Source of the DNA: Chondrus crispus
Taxonomy: Eukaryota > Rhodophyta > Florideophyceae > Gigartinales > Gigartinaceae
Assembly (NCBI RefSeq): GCF_000350225.1
Contig: NW_005179318.1
Coordinates: forward strand, 221,939 to 285,938
Direction: 5' to 3'
DNA length: 64,000 nt
Shown here one piece after another: positions 11,301 to 21,981 of the stretch (positions are counted from its first letter, which is position 1; the number at the start of each line of letters is the position of its first letter). The translations under genes and the position numbers were made by a program. The notes beneath the pieces were generated by a model. The model saw nothing but the letters and a program-made list of their open reading frames with translations. It ran no database searches and had not been told where the DNA came from.

Positions 11301-12287
11301 TTCCTCGTGCTCGCTGGAGACTTTAGACAAATCCTTCCCGTCGTTCCGGGCGGGTCCAGAGGTCAAATCGTGAGTGCGTGCGTCAAGGCTTCCCCGCTGT
11401 ATCGAGAGTGCCGATTCCTGCGCCTTACCGAGAACATGCGCCTTGCTGCTCTCCGAGCGGACTCTGCAGCAGATGTGGAGGCTCTCAACTTTCCAGAATT
11501 CCTTCTCAGCGTCGGGGAAGGCAGACTTCAAGGCGAACAGCGCCCGGAATGGATCTCACTACCACAGTCCGTTGCGTTCGAGCACACCATCCGCAATTTA
11601 TGCCTCAAGGTCTTCCAAGGCATTCGAGACAATCACGCCGACCCTGCCTGGCTCACCAAGCGCGTTATACTCACCACAAAGAACAGGCCGCTCGAGGAAG
11701 TCAACGAGGTCATCGGCAACATGATTCCGGGATCGTATCGAACGTATTTGAGCGCAGACAAGGTCGACAACGAGGACACCAACGCGCTGATCTATCCCAC
11801 AGAAATGCTCAACACCTTGACCGCCGGATCTGCTCTACCAGACCACAAGCTCAAGCTCAAGAAAGGCTTCATCGTCATGCTTCTGCGCAATCTCGATCCC
11901 GCTACCGGTCACGTCAACGGCGCGCGATATGTCATCCAGAACATGACCAACAACCTGCTCTTTCTACACGTTACCACCGGTTCACACCAAGGCAACAGAC
12001 TGTGTCTTCCTCGAATGCCCTGCGGACCAGGAGACGACAACTTTCCCATCCCTGGCTTCACCCGAACGCAGTTCCCCATTCGCACGTGCTTCGCCCTTAC
12101 AACGAACAAAGCGCAAGGCCAATCCTTCGGTGGCCGCATTGGTCTCGACTTACGAGATCACTGCTTCTCGCACGGTCAACTCTATGTCGCACTATCAAGG
12201 ACTACTCACCCAGGCAACGTCACTGTCCTCACTCGAGAGTCCAATGAAACCACGCGAAACGTAGTGTACCCCGAGGTCCTTCAGTAG
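11301..12287 (+). pseudogene. Helitron Pif1-like helicase, C-terminal part
   Basis: The reading begins with FLVLAGDFRQILPVV, the GDFRQ motif of Pif1/RecD-type helicases in Helitrons, and ends with FALTTNKAQGQSF and HGQLYVALSRTT, the last two helicase motifs. Walker A and B are lost with the upstream deletion. The surviving frame is open for 326 codons to a stop at 12285. An intact protein would unwind and roll-circle the element together with an HUH nuclease; this one cannot. Confidence 0.85.
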
Positions 12288-12367
12288 TTACCAAAAAAAG
12301 TAAACGCCATTGTCTTTACATATTTTCATTGCCACCCTTCCCAAATAGTGTTCCTCCACGCTTCCTT

Positions 12368-12396
12368 GGCTCGGCGCGCGAAGCGCGCACGGAGCC
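12368..12396 (+). other. 3'-terminal hairpin of the Helitron
   Basis: GGCTC and GAGCC form the outer arm, and GCGCGC-GAA-GCGCGC the inner stem. It ends 4-5 bases before the element boundary. Helitrons carry such a palindrome near the 3' end as a replication stop. Confidence 0.65.
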
Positions 12397-12400
12397 CACT

Positions 12401-12955
12401 TGTTTCACAAACTATAAATTCGACTGTAGCCACGAAACGTCCAAGTCTCACAGGCATTTTGAGTGTACCTAGAGTTCGGAGTGGCCTGTTATTCGCATCG
12501 CCGATGTCCTGGGTCGGTCCGAAGGACACAAGCGTTTCCATTCCTGCGGGAAGCTCGGATCTCCGGATGAGATTAGGTCCCGCGCCGGTGTCCAACACGG
12601 ACAGTACACGGCTCATCAATCCGACCGTCGGTCCAATGTCCGCGAAGACTTTGTAGTTTTTCCTCGCAAGGACCAAAATCTTCTCGGGACATTCCCCGCG
12701 CTTGACCCTGTACCAGAGGCGTCGGACTTGCTCCAGCGGATCGTCCTTGCCTCTTCGCAGAATCTTCTTGACCCCAATAGGTCCTTTCGGGTTATCGATG
12801 ATTCCAACTGTCTTCTCGTCTTCGACTGCCTCCTTTGCTAAAAGCGGGGAACGGAACTGGGTCCCGGACATGGTTCGCCGGACACATGTCTCTCCTTTCG
12901 AATTTTTTGAGATTCCCCCCCTCAGTTTTCCTGTCGCTGCGAATTTCTTCTCCAA
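12401..12955 (-). pseudogene. Gypsy protease N-terminal half
   Basis: VLSVLDTGAGPNLIR carries the D-T-G active site of a retroviral-type aspartic protease, followed by a hydrophobic strand (VATVEFIVCET) that runs into the Helitron border. The frame overlaps the nucleocapsid frame by some 30 bp at 12922-12955, which suggests ribosomal frameshifting or decay between gag and pol. Confidence 0.8.
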
Positions 12956-13548
12956 TCCGACGACGACCCCGCGGCCGGCCTTCCTGATGTCCGGTGCGAA
13001 CCTTCGGCAGAATCACTCGGTGTGCTCGCCGCCTGAGATTCGAACCATTGTTTTACCTTCAGGTAACTTGTCGACGGAATTCCCAACCTCTCCATCGGGG
13101 AGAGCATCTCGTAGTTCTTCAGAACTCGGTGCATCTCTCGGAACGAGAGCAAACACGTAGGCGCTCCGTGCCCCTTCTCGTAGCAATGGTAGCATACGAG
13201 GCCACGCTTCTTCTGAGGGTACGGCGACCTTGGCGGTCCTCGGGCCGTCGGCCGGCCCGTCCAGCCCGGTCTTCTGAAGGCCGTACCCTTGTTTTCAATC
13301 GCAATTCTTGGCGCTGGCGTGTGTCCGCGCCCTCGAAACGGTAACACGGGTTCCGCGGCCTCTGTATACAAGCCCGTCGTATACGTGGGCGTCTGTAGCG
13401 TAGACATCCCACTAGCCCCGTGATCCTCGTCTCCATACCCCTCGGAGGGGTCATAAAAATCGCCCTCGGCGACCAGCGCTCCTGCGTATCCGTTTTCTTC
13501 CTGATCAACAGGAGTAGGTCCTCTGGACGCAGAAAGTGAAGCGGCCAA
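12922..13548 (-). pseudogene. Gypsy nucleocapsid segment with CCHC knuckle
   Basis: An R/G/P-rich segment contains VCYHCYEKGHGAPTC, a C-x2-C-x4-H-x4-C zinc knuckle that binds element RNA. It follows the capsid frame after a gap of about 40 bases with a stop, so gag is split. Confidence 0.8.
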
Positions 13549-13587
13549 GTGAACCGCGCCGCGGGTTTTTCGCGTGGGGTGCGAAGG

Positions 13588-15207
13588 CTAATGCTTCCCC
13601 ACCGCCCTTAGCGTCGCTGGCGCTTGGATGGTGACTCTCCTAGTCTTCTTCTCCTTGGCGCGGCTCGCCGAGCCATGCGCCTTCGCGTAATTAACTAGTC
13701 TCAAAAACGAAACGTCCCGATTGTCTTGTCGGTATTGCGATACCATCGGCTTGATGCTCGAATCGAGTCCTTCAATAAACATCGTCATTTGTTCTTCTAT
13801 TGAATATATGTTTCCACATCGATTGCTCGCGTCCGTCAGACGGATGCAAAATTCGATCTCGTCTTCAGACGGTAGTTGCTGTACTTCCCGCAAAGCGAGT
13901 ACGGCTTGGCGGATGGCCTCATCGGTGGCGAAGCTTCGCAATAGCCACTGTATGGCCTCCGGCCAGACGGATATTTTCCCATGGTGGGACCCCGCCGTTT
14001 GTGACACCGAAGTGTACTGTCTCAGGGCGATTCCGCCGAGGAACTCCGGTAGCAAGCGGATTGCTTGGCATTCGTTCATCTCCTGAGTGTCGAATTCTTG
14101 GACTATCTTAGCTAAAAAATCGAGAACTAATACGCCATCGTCTCCTGTGAACATATTGTCTCTCTTCATCTTTGGTGGTACGTCTCTTCTGATCTTTCGC
14201 ACGGCGGTCCGCTGCTTGCCCGACAAACGTGTCTGCGGGTTCCGCAGGCGGTACGTCCTGTACGAAAGCCACTTCTTGGAGAGGTGGTTGGTCGGATTTA
14301 ATTCCTCCAACTCCTCCCATCGCTGTCCGCACCGCGTCGCGATGTCTTCCGGCTCCGCTTCTTGGTCTCTGCGCGAGGCGGAAGAAGTGACTCCGCCTCT
14401 TCTGGAGCTCTTCTTATTTGACGAAATTCCATTTCCGTCTGTCGATCTTCCGTCTGAATTTCTTGAATGGTTCGACGAGCCGTCGTCACCATTTTCTTCT
14501 GAAACATTCGACTCCGAATTTGAGTCGCAATTTTCGCGGTCGTCACTACAGTGACTTTTCTTCTTCTTTCGGCCTTTGGCCGACTTGGGGTTCTTCCACT
14601 TGGAATCCCGGGTCCGGACTGACTTGTCCTTCTTCGTTGGACTGTCGATTTCTTCTCCGCCGGAGAGCGATCCCGCGTCCAAACTTGGTTCGGCCCGGCC
14701 CGCCGCTTGCTCAAGGTCCGTGAGTCGCCGCGAAGCGCGGTAAAACCAGTCGTCGATGCTGTCCCTTGTCTTGGCCAGCGTTTCCAGGGCCTGATTCGCG
14801 TCTCGCCGCGCTTCTTTCGCGGCGAGCTTTAGCGAATCCAGCACTTCCGGATATCGGCCCGGGGACGCATCGGTATCTAAATTCTCAACGAGAACCACAC
14901 GGGCTGTCAGCTCTTCAAGCGCAGCGTGGAACTCGGATTTTAGCAACTCCTGTTGCTTCTGAAAAATGCCCAGAAGTTCGTCGAGCTTGCTCTTCGTCTC
15001 CTGTCGAATCTCCTCGCTCAATTTTTCGAACTTCTCTTCCAGGCCGTTCTTCTCAACGGCTGTCCCCGAAGGGGACGCTTCTGCAACTGGATCAGTAGCC
15101 GAATTTCCTTGGCTACGTGTACGAGGTCCTCGCGGAATCCTCGACTCTTGCGCTGATCCAGCCCTTCTGACCCCAGGACCGACGTCCTTGGATTGGCTTG
15201 ATGCCAT
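13588..15207 (-). CDS. Gypsy family-B gag capsid protein
   Basis: A 539-codon frame begins with ATG at 15207, just after the primer-binding site. It has a coiled-coil N-terminal half (LEEKFEKLSEEIRQETKSKL), an acidic and S/N/D-rich middle, and a capsid-like C-terminal half (NMFTGDDGVLVLDFLAKIV, then ALREVQQLPSEDEIEFCIRL). This layout is typical of chromovirus gag. It packages element RNA in the cytoplasm. The frame is unbroken but stops before the CCHC knuckle. Confidence 0.8.
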   Translation of the reverse strand: MASSQSKDVGPGVRRAGSAQESRIPRGPRTRSQGNSATDPVAEASPSGTAVEKNGLEEKFEKLSEEIRQETKSKLDELLGIFQKQQELLKSEFHAALEELTARVVLVENLDTDASPGRYPEVLDSLKLAAKEARRDANQALETLAKTRDSIDDWFYRASRRLTDLEQAAGRAEPSLDAGSLSGGEEIDSPTKKDKSVRTRDSKWKNPKSAKGRKKKKSHCSDDRENCDSNSESNVSEENGDDGSSNHSRNSDGRSTDGNGISSNKKSSRRGGVTSSASRRDQEAEPEDIATRCGQRWEELEELNPTNHLSKKWLSYRTYRLRNPQTRLSGKQRTAVRKIRRDVPPKMKRDNMFTGDDGVLVLDFLAKIVQEFDTQEMNECQAIRLLPEFLGGIALRQYTSVSQTAGSHHGKISVWPEAIQWLLRSFATDEAIRQAVLALREVQQLPSEDEIEFCIRLTDASNRCGNIYSIEEQMTMFIEGLDSSIKPMVSQYRQDNRDVSFLRLVNYAKAHGSASRAKEKKTRRVTIQAPATLRAVGKH

Positions 15208-15306
15208 GGTCCGCTCTTAATAAACGAGACCTTATTGAACTAATTTACCTATTTCCGTCTTCTGATTTCAGTTCCAGATTCTAGGTCGGGCTTCGTAGTT
15301 TCCACA

Positions 15307-15324
15307 TTCTAGGTCGGGAGACCA
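15307..15324 (-). other. tRNA primer-binding site of element B
   Basis: The complement reads TGGTCTCCCGACCTAGAA, the same as in element A at 2988. It is separated from the LTR end by four bases. The two families therefore share a primer. Confidence 0.8.
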
Positions 15325-15328
15325 CTTA

Positions 15329-16374
15329 TGTAGTGCAATGTGCCTGTCAGGCCGGAACCAGGGTCCAACGGTCCAGCGACAACACAACCAACAAAAAACA
15401 ACCAACAAGAGTTGCCGACGGCACAGCCCTACGGAGTGTCCGATTCTTTCTTTCCCTTTAAGTGGGTTTGCGGCCCACAGTAGCTCAAGTCCCTGATAGG
15501 GGGGGGGGGCAAAAGGAAGAGGCCCGTCCCGGGACGAATGGTGGTAGAGTTTTGTACAGGCAGTTGCTAGGCAAGTTCGGGGCCGTGATTGGGAAGCCGG
15601 GCCCGATGAGTCGTAAATCCAATGCTCGCGGAGCACCTGTTACACCTTATACCCTTGATAAGGTCTTCGACGGGGGCGTCGCAACGCAGCCCGTCGGGAA
15701 TTAGCAAACACGTAGCAGCGCTACACCTCCGTACTGCCCGATGGCAAAGTACCGACACCGGAACGGTCGCAACCTGTATCCAATGGAACCAACACTGCCC
15801 TGTATACACAACAGGACCTTCGAGGGAGACGTCGTCGCAACAGCCTCCGTCGGTAGACGCAAACAAGTAGCAGCGCTACACCCACGTGTCGCCCGACGGC
15901 CAAGACACCTACAACGGTCCGGTTGCAACCAAAGCCGATGCCAACACAAGATAAGGGAATAGAAATAGAGATAGATATAGAAAAGGATAGGTGAAATAAA
16001 GGAAAAGGAAAGGGAACCCCCGAGCGCAAAGGATAACGTAATCTGTGGTAAGAGGGAGCGTCTTGGGAAAGACGGACTTCGACCAAGGCGATATTCAACT
16101 CTGGCAACTCCGGTTACCTTTACTGACTTGGTGGTCAGAGGGCTAAGGTATATATCGCCCCGCCGGAGCCACTACAGTAGCTCGCGGCGCTAGATCCTAG
16201 ATCTAATCTAGTGTGAGCAAAATTAATGCCAACTAATTAACTAAATAAAATAAAATAATTAAAAATTAAAACTGTGCAATTATTCACACGTGTGTCCCCC
16301 AACCCGGACTACTTTTCATATCCAAATATTTTCTTTTCTTTTCACCCCCCTTTTCAGGTGCGTATTGCACTACA
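15329..16374 (-). repeat. 5' LTR of Gypsy family B
   Basis: TGTAGTGCAAT at one end and ATTGCACTACA at the other form an 11-bp perfect inverted repeat. The 45922-47019 solo LTR matches it in the opposite orientation. A TATATA box is seen near 16150. A block of about 40 bp (cgtcgcaac to agtagcagcgctacac) occurs twice, about 160 bp apart, near 15670 and 15830, and is single in the other copy. Confidence 0.9.
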
Positions 16375-17102
16375 TGTTGGCAGGGCCATCAAGATCGCTG
16401 GACGTTTCTTGGAATGTTTTCCGCATGCAATACAGGGAGCTTCTATAGACACTGGACAGGGTCTTCAGAAACCTGTTTCGACACTTTGAAAGTGCCAAAA
16501 TCACCGCATTCGCACACATAAGCTAAGTTTGGTCGTACCACATGACAGTAGTATAAGGAAATTGATGGGCAATGCGCGCAAGCAGTAACTCATCGTAATG
16601 TCGATAGCGATGAGTTCGAATTAACAAGATTCGGGGTGCGGGAGCAAAAAGTTAGGCAAGAGGACTAATACACCCACGTACCTAGGTAGGCAGGAACCAT
16701 TCATGTAGTAGTATGATGTACCAAAATTTCCATATTTTATTCTTCACTCACAACCTGCATTAGGACCGAATTTGAGAAACAATGGCCTTCTTTTATTGTA
16801 CTACCACACAGCCACCCCAGCTAGGCTGGTTGCTGTATAATCCATGGTAGTGGAACTAAAAGTGTGGCCGTCGAGACTGTACTTTAAATAGTCCTTGCGA
16901 ATTCATCGTTCCCGACAAGGAACCTTTTGCTGTTGGATGTGGCATAGCCGGGTGACGAAAGGAGAGTTCGCGCGCTGGGTCGGCGCGCGCGCCCATCCTC
17001 GAGTTCGAAGCCCTATTTTGTCCACCAGGCCTATTTTCAGCATTCGGTGGCCACTGTAAGGCGCGTTTTTGTAAACAAGCACAGTTGAAAGAGAAAGCCA
17101 AG
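16375..17102. other. Intergenic stretch, no gene seen
   Basis: This lies between the family-B LTR and the right-hand repeat of the tyrosine-recombinase element. I see no open frame with a recognisable product. It may be flanking DNA or the end of the neighbouring element. Confidence 0.4.
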
Positions 17103-17352
17103 CGTCTTGGAAAAAAGGGAGGGAGGGTGGGAAAGAGAGAGACATACCGTAGGAACTGCACTGCTCCGGCAGGCACAGATCTCAAATACTTGTGCTCTTA
17201 CCGGCGCCGGAGGCGGCGGTTGGTCCAATTCGAATTAGTGATCTGATCATGACGGATTGCGTACACGGCGTGTCATACCACCTGCGTGGCTACCCTTACT
17301 ATCCATGACGTCGTTTTATTTCATCCAAAAAAACAAGTCTTCACAAGACGAA
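17103..17352 (-). repeat. 3'-side direct repeat of the YR retrotransposon
   Basis: From tcttggaaa to cacaagacgaaa this closely matches 22769-22996, with an extra short purine-rich insert near 17111-17138. Both copies point the same way. Confidence 0.85.
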
Positions 17353-17417
17353 ACCCCAAGGAAATACAGTGTCAACAGTGATCCGCGGCGATGCGCAAAG
17401 GGCATCGACGGCCACGC

Positions 17418-18371
17418 TTACCAGAGCGGGGTTGGAGCGGGCAGCACAGAATTTGGCGCGATAGGCCCGAACACCCAGTACGACGCAGGACTCGATTGCA
17501 GCGTGCGGTCGAAATAGCTATTGGCCATGCCCCCATTCCGAGGTCCCCAACCAAAACGACTGAGCCGCACCTCCAGAGGGATCCCGAAAAGGACTTGCTT
17601 CGTGTGCGCCCCAATTCGTAAATAATGGGACGTGTAATTTCCCTCGGTCGGTGCGGCTATGTCGAGGGCGTGCAAGCAATTTTTCAAGGCGTTCGTCAAG
17701 TGTCCCGAACGCCAATGTGCGTTTTCACCTTGCAGCCCAAAGAATCGATCATGCGCGCCCCGAGACTGATGTTGGCGCAGGATGACATCCAGTGGAGAAG
17801 AAAGACCAGGCAGGCGGTGGTAGCGTACGAGGCGAACGGTACTGGCAGGACGTTTTTTAACAACGGACAGGCAGACTGTGACAGCTTCCGATGAAACCTC
17901 AGTCAACGCGGTGCGGAGAGAAGCCACAGAGCTCTCGCGCAAGCCACTCATGACGTAACTCAGGACGCACATGGCCGAATCACGTAGGAGAGACTGCGTA
18001 GCGGTCGTGAGCCACAGATGGCAAATGCGATGCAAAAGCGAAGCTGGAATACCACAGCGAACGATTTGCTGCGGAAAATTCTGCTCTTCCCATCGGCGAT
18101 AGCCACGCAGCACGTGGAACATCACTGGGTACGGTGGAACTGGATTGCCGGTGAGTAGAAGCTGCATCTGGCGGATCGCACTAACAAACTGAGGGATCGA
18201 GGAGCTTCCCACCGAACGACGACCCGCTTCGCGCTCTGCCCCAAGCCATCCCACGAAGGAAAGGAGGTGCGCTTCGGTCACGGGGAGAACGGGTCGGTCA
18301 TCGCTATCGCAAAACCAGCCAGGCTCGCCACTGGGAGTGACGAGAGAGGCCTGTGCCATCACTCCAGGCAT
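17418..18371 (-). pseudogene. Tyrosine recombinase of the YR retrotransposon
   Basis: The catalytic set is visible: Arg in MSGLRESSVASLR, His-x-x-Arg in SHYLRIGAHT, and the nucleophile Tyr in GGMANSYFDRTL. The N-terminal region (LSFVGWLGAEREAGRRSVGSSS) resembles the core-binding domain of DIRS-type recombinases. The enzyme would insert the circular DNA copy without target duplication. The frame is open for about 317 codons and may be nearly complete, but it has no clear start of its own and overlaps the RNase H frame, so I treat it as part of a dead element. Confidence 0.85.
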
Positions 18372-18906
18372 ACTGCTCCAAGAGGCGTGCGGTCGTGGCG
18401 GTGGCAGCTGTAGGGCCTCCAGTGGCCGTAATTGCCGGCTGCATACGCCGCGAGGCGCGCGTACCTATGCATCCAGATTGAATTCCAGCATCAATAGATG
18501 CCATTCCTTGTTCAACTTCCGATGCCCTTCCAACATCGCCTGAGGAGGCCCCTCCAACCGCTTGGCTGTCTGAGTCAGATCCAGGCCGCTGAGTGCCATG
18601 GCTGCCGCGGCCAGTCCGGAATGAGGAGAATCGCCGGCGCGCGTGTCGCCCGCAACTTGTGCACTGTGGCCGAGATGAGCTCCACTGGAGGGCAAAGGAG
18701 CCGGCCTGATCCGTTGAGCTCGGCGTTGCGAGCTCCTGGTAGGCTTGTCGCTGGAGATATGACGGATGCTCCCCGGTTGAGCGGTAGGGAAAAACGTCGA
18801 TGGGAGCCTTCATTCCAGCCGGCACGGATTGCCGCAGCTGCCGTCTAATCTGGAAGTCGCCACGTGAGAAGCATCGCGGCAACGCGTCTGCGAAGCGATT
18901 GGCCAC
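18304..18906 (-). pseudogene. RNase H C-terminus and linker of the YR retrotransposon
   Basis: The frame starts with NRFADALPRCFSRGDFQI, which matches the end of RNase H in DIRS-type polymerases (N-x-ADALSR, then DF/WxI). The rest is a low-complexity linker into the recombinase. The upstream part is cut off by the LTR at 18948. Confidence 0.65.
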
Positions 18907-18947
18907 TGAGGGAATCCATTCTGAGCGTATTTGGAAACCCTGTGGAT

Positions 18948-19552
18948 TGTAGCATAACCCCCTCCCGGAATTAGAATTAGATTAGATTTATAACTGTAGA
19001 GCCCGAGCTCTACAGTACCTCAGTACGCGCGCACACGTGTACCCCACGTGTAAGGGGGCGCGCAGACATACGTGTATGACACGTGTGCTGCCAGCCCCGA
19101 CGGCTGACAGCGCTACAGTGCAGGCCGACCTGCACTACTGTAATATTATGATAGGTTACTCTGTATATTAAATATGAGCGGACCACCGGCGGTGGAGGAC
19201 GACAAGCACGGACTTGTCAAGGATCCTCCACCTTGGTCCGCCCGCATACTTTTAGGTACTTCCGTCCGTTTTAGCTAGGAGTAGCACCGCGCGCGGGTTG
19301 AGGACGCGCGCAGCACGCCCACGAGCCGGCTCCGCCTCCGCCCGTCGGTACTGGATCGTCACCCAGTACCGTCCGGGGCGTCGAGGCGTAGAACCGCTCG
19401 CGCGTGCGCACGTCCTCCCCGATCCCGCTCTACCACCGCTACATCGAGCCCGTGCTCGGTACCGTGGGTGGGCCGTGCTTCTATCTTCCTGCCGATCGGG
19501 GTCTTTCCGAACTGTCAGTACTCACCCCCCTCGTCGTTGGGGGTGATTATAC
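18948..19552 (+). repeat. Solo family-A LTR inside the YR retrotransposon
   Basis: It begins TGTAGCATAACCCCCTCCC, matches the family-A LTRs through the U3 stem-loop and the downstream R-U5 part, and ends at gattatac, short of the ctaca terminus. No internal sequence or primer-binding site follows. It is a truncated solo LTR that split the RNase H coding region. Its U3 is closest to the LTR at 32681. Confidence 0.8.
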
Positions 19553-19594
19553 GAAATCGATCGAGGACACACTTCAGACGGCGCAGCTCGTGCA

Positions 19595-19816
19595 TCATGC
19601 GCAACTCTCTGACACCATGGCGTTTGTAATATAGACGACGGCCATATTGTCGACATGGAGCAATAGATGCTTGCCACTTTGACTAACGAGTTCCGACCCG
19701 ATACGCCGTGTCAGCAGTTTCCAAATGGCCTTCAACTCTCGGTACGAGATGCTCTCCGCGCGGTCTTTCCAGGTCCATGTTGTAATTCTACGACCACATG
19801 CTGACACGGATGACAC
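19595..19816 (-). pseudogene. RNase H middle part of the YR retrotransposon
   Basis: ISYRELKAIWKLL, then LLLHVDNMAVVYITN are the E and D motifs of the DIRS-type RNase H. The piece is cut off from the upstream motif (HTDAADVGFGGTL at about 20810) by about 0.9 kb of other DNA. Confidence 0.75.
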
Positions 19817-20712
19817 ACAATGACAAGTATGACACGTGTAAACACAAAAACACTACGTATGACGAACGGAACAGGTTGGGGTTTCAACGTATACACGTGT
19901 CATTTCTGTACATGGTTGCTCTCTACAGTACTTCAGGAGCAAGTTTGGCTCTCAACGTGTACACTTGTGAAATCTGTACACGGCTGCACTCTACAGTACA
20001 CTCTGACCATGTTTCATTTTCTCCGCCCGACACCTGTATGACCTGGACACATGGCCTCATTACACTGTCGAATGCGTACAGTACGCCTGTAGTCTTAAAA
20101 ACAAAGTGGAGAACCTGGGTGGCGGATGCCTGGCACGTGCCAAAGGTTTACAGCGTCCGTGAAGCGCAGCACGGGTACAGCAGGACACTAAGATACCGTT
20201 CCGCGAGTTTTGAATTCGTGAGGCAAAATGTGCGCTGTTGTAAATGACAGTGGACAGGACCTCACGAGAGATTCAGATTCGTAAGGTAACGTGTGCCCTG
20301 TAAACAGTCCTTGCAGGATTGATTTGAATTCATAAGGCAACGTGTGAGCTGTAAACGTGCCTTACGAATTTGTGCCACGCTGGATTTGGACGAGTAAGGG
20401 AATTTGTGCTTTGCTGTGCTTTGTTGTACTGCCTTACTAATTCCTCCGTCATGACGGTGGTAATTCGTAAGGCGGCTTTTGTGCTGTTTGCTGGGCCATC
20501 GTCAGGCTGGCTAGATAGCAAGACGGGCACATTTGTTAGAGCCAATACATTTGTAGCATGTGTGTCGTAGTGTTTAGTCGTAGAGTTCTAGATGTTTAAC
20601 CGAAGTGTATAAGTAGTGCCAAAAGTTGGCGACTTGAAGTAAATTGGCATCAAACTCTTCAACATCATCTCATTAACCGTCCTTCGAATCCCCTTCGCCC
20701 TGCTGACCTACC
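19817..20712. mobile_element. Non-coding insert rich in short repeats
   Basis: This block separates two halves of one RNase H domain, so it is an insertion. The left part has two copies, about 70 bp apart, of a unit ending CTCTACAGTA (near 19875 and 19945). The right part (20205-20500) has several direct and inverted copies of TTCGTAAGGCAACGTGTG and CTGTAAAC. I found no open frame with a known product, and I could not fix its ends or a target duplication. Confidence 0.5.
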
Positions 20713-20718
20713 ATTAGT

Positions 20719-21677
20719 CTAAACACTCTGATCTTGCCACTGTCCGTCGATCGCTGCGGACAGGTCTTGCTTGTTCAACGTGCCCCCAAAGCCGACATCC
20801 GCGGCGTCTGTGTGCATCGAGGCGGTCGGTACAAAAGTGCGCATCAATGCTCTCGAGCAGCTCTTTGCGAGACAGGCGTTTCTAGGTAAGCAGATCTCGA
20901 ATGCTCTGATGACTGAGACGCACACGGCCCCGATGGTCTAGACCACGCCCGGAAGACGTGTCCCAGTATAAAGCACGTGTGTAAAACCTTGCCCACGGCA
21001 TTGCTAATGTGAGAGAGACGCACAAACCGCAGAAGTGCGTCCACTTCCGTTTGGCAACCCACCGCTTCCCATGTCGGACGCTTCGCAAAAGCTGGCGGCC
21101 AATCGCCGCACTTTCGCAGCCTTCCTCCGGGCCACAAAAAACTTTATGTGCACACTGTCGATGTGCTCACCAAGGTGCTCGATGGAGATCGAGCCTACCC
21201 ATTCTCCTTTGCTTCGATGCCGTTTCAGTCCGAGCTGCGACATCAGTTAGTCGATACCTCGTTTTGCAGCCATGCAATGACGTTCTCGGGCGGCCACGCT
21301 AAAAGGGGACGGAAAGATGAGAAAATCGTCGAGGTAGGCTAACACTCTGTACCCCAGGCTGTGCAACTCTGTAAGAAAAGGAACCATTAACTGAGTGAAC
21401 CGCCATGGCAATCGGCCCCCACCCAAATGGAAGAGCGACACATTGATAATAGCGGCCTTCGAAGCGGAAAATGACCCACTCCCGCATCTGTGGGTGGAGT
21501 CGGAAGTGTCGATATTCCTTCTGTATGTCCATTGACAAGAACTGGTCCTCTTCCTGAATCTCCATCGCCAGCTGGGAGAGACATTCCATTCTGACTGTTC
21601 CTTTTCTCCAATGCTTCGACTGAAGGCTCAGGTTGAGAACGAACCTCCCTTTTCTGCCCTTGGCACCCTCCTGTCAT
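20719..21677 (-). pseudogene. Reverse transcriptase and RNase H start of the YR retrotransposon
   Basis: Overlapping frames give the RT: LSMDIQKEYRHFRLHPQM, YYQCVALPFGWGP and the active site VLAYLDDFLIF (21441-21247). Then come IEHLGEHIDSVHIKFFV and the thumb/connection region (21243-20844), and HTDAADVGFGGTL with the first RNase H Asp (20925-20719). These are diagnostic of DIRS-like polymerases. At least three frameshifts break it. Confidence 0.85.
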
Positions 21678-21981
21678 ACCACAAAGGCTGACGAGATCAC
21701 GGCACCCCGTCTTGTCGACCGTTGTGCTACTTCTGGAGATATCTTGTGGTAGATTTCACTCCGTCATCCTTCCTCCCGGTCCAATTTCGCAAACAACAGG
21801 CACTCGTCCGTTTGAGGAATATCTCCCAGCTCTTCCCCCGTCCCTGTGAAGGGGACAGACGGCTTCTCGTATATTCCGAACTGAATGGCACGGCAAATAA
21901 ATTCCGAACCACCCCTCTGGCGCCTTGCTTGGACTCGTTGCTGAGTTGCTAGCCAAAAAGGGCGCCTCTGGACGATTGCGT

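Larger units (their letters stand above)
8903..12400 (+). mobile_element. Helitron, internally deleted, inserted in the Gypsy protease gene
   Basis: The inserted block carries the N-terminal and the C-terminal parts of a Helitron Rep-helicase on the plus strand, separated by a deletion. The left end reads TTTCTACAACTAC, and the right end has a GC-rich hairpin (12368-12396) followed by cact or cactt. The ends are fixed to within one base because removing the block restores the Gypsy frame (VCET joined to LAVPLILG). There is no target duplication, as expected for Helitrons. The right end does not show the canonical CTRR tail, so a Helentron-like variant is possible. Confidence 0.85.
4603..16374 (-). 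mobile_element. Gypsy chromovirus, family B, truncated at its 3' end
   Basis: Read on the minus strand the order is 5' LTR (15329-16374), primer-binding site, gag, CCHC nucleocapsid, protease, reverse transcriptase, RNase H, integrase, chromodomain. That is the chromovirus order. No LTR is found beyond the chromodomain, so the 3' LTR is deleted and the left boundary is approximate. A Helitron (about 8903-12400) is inserted in the protease. Frameshifts and stops make it inactive. Confidence 0.85.
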
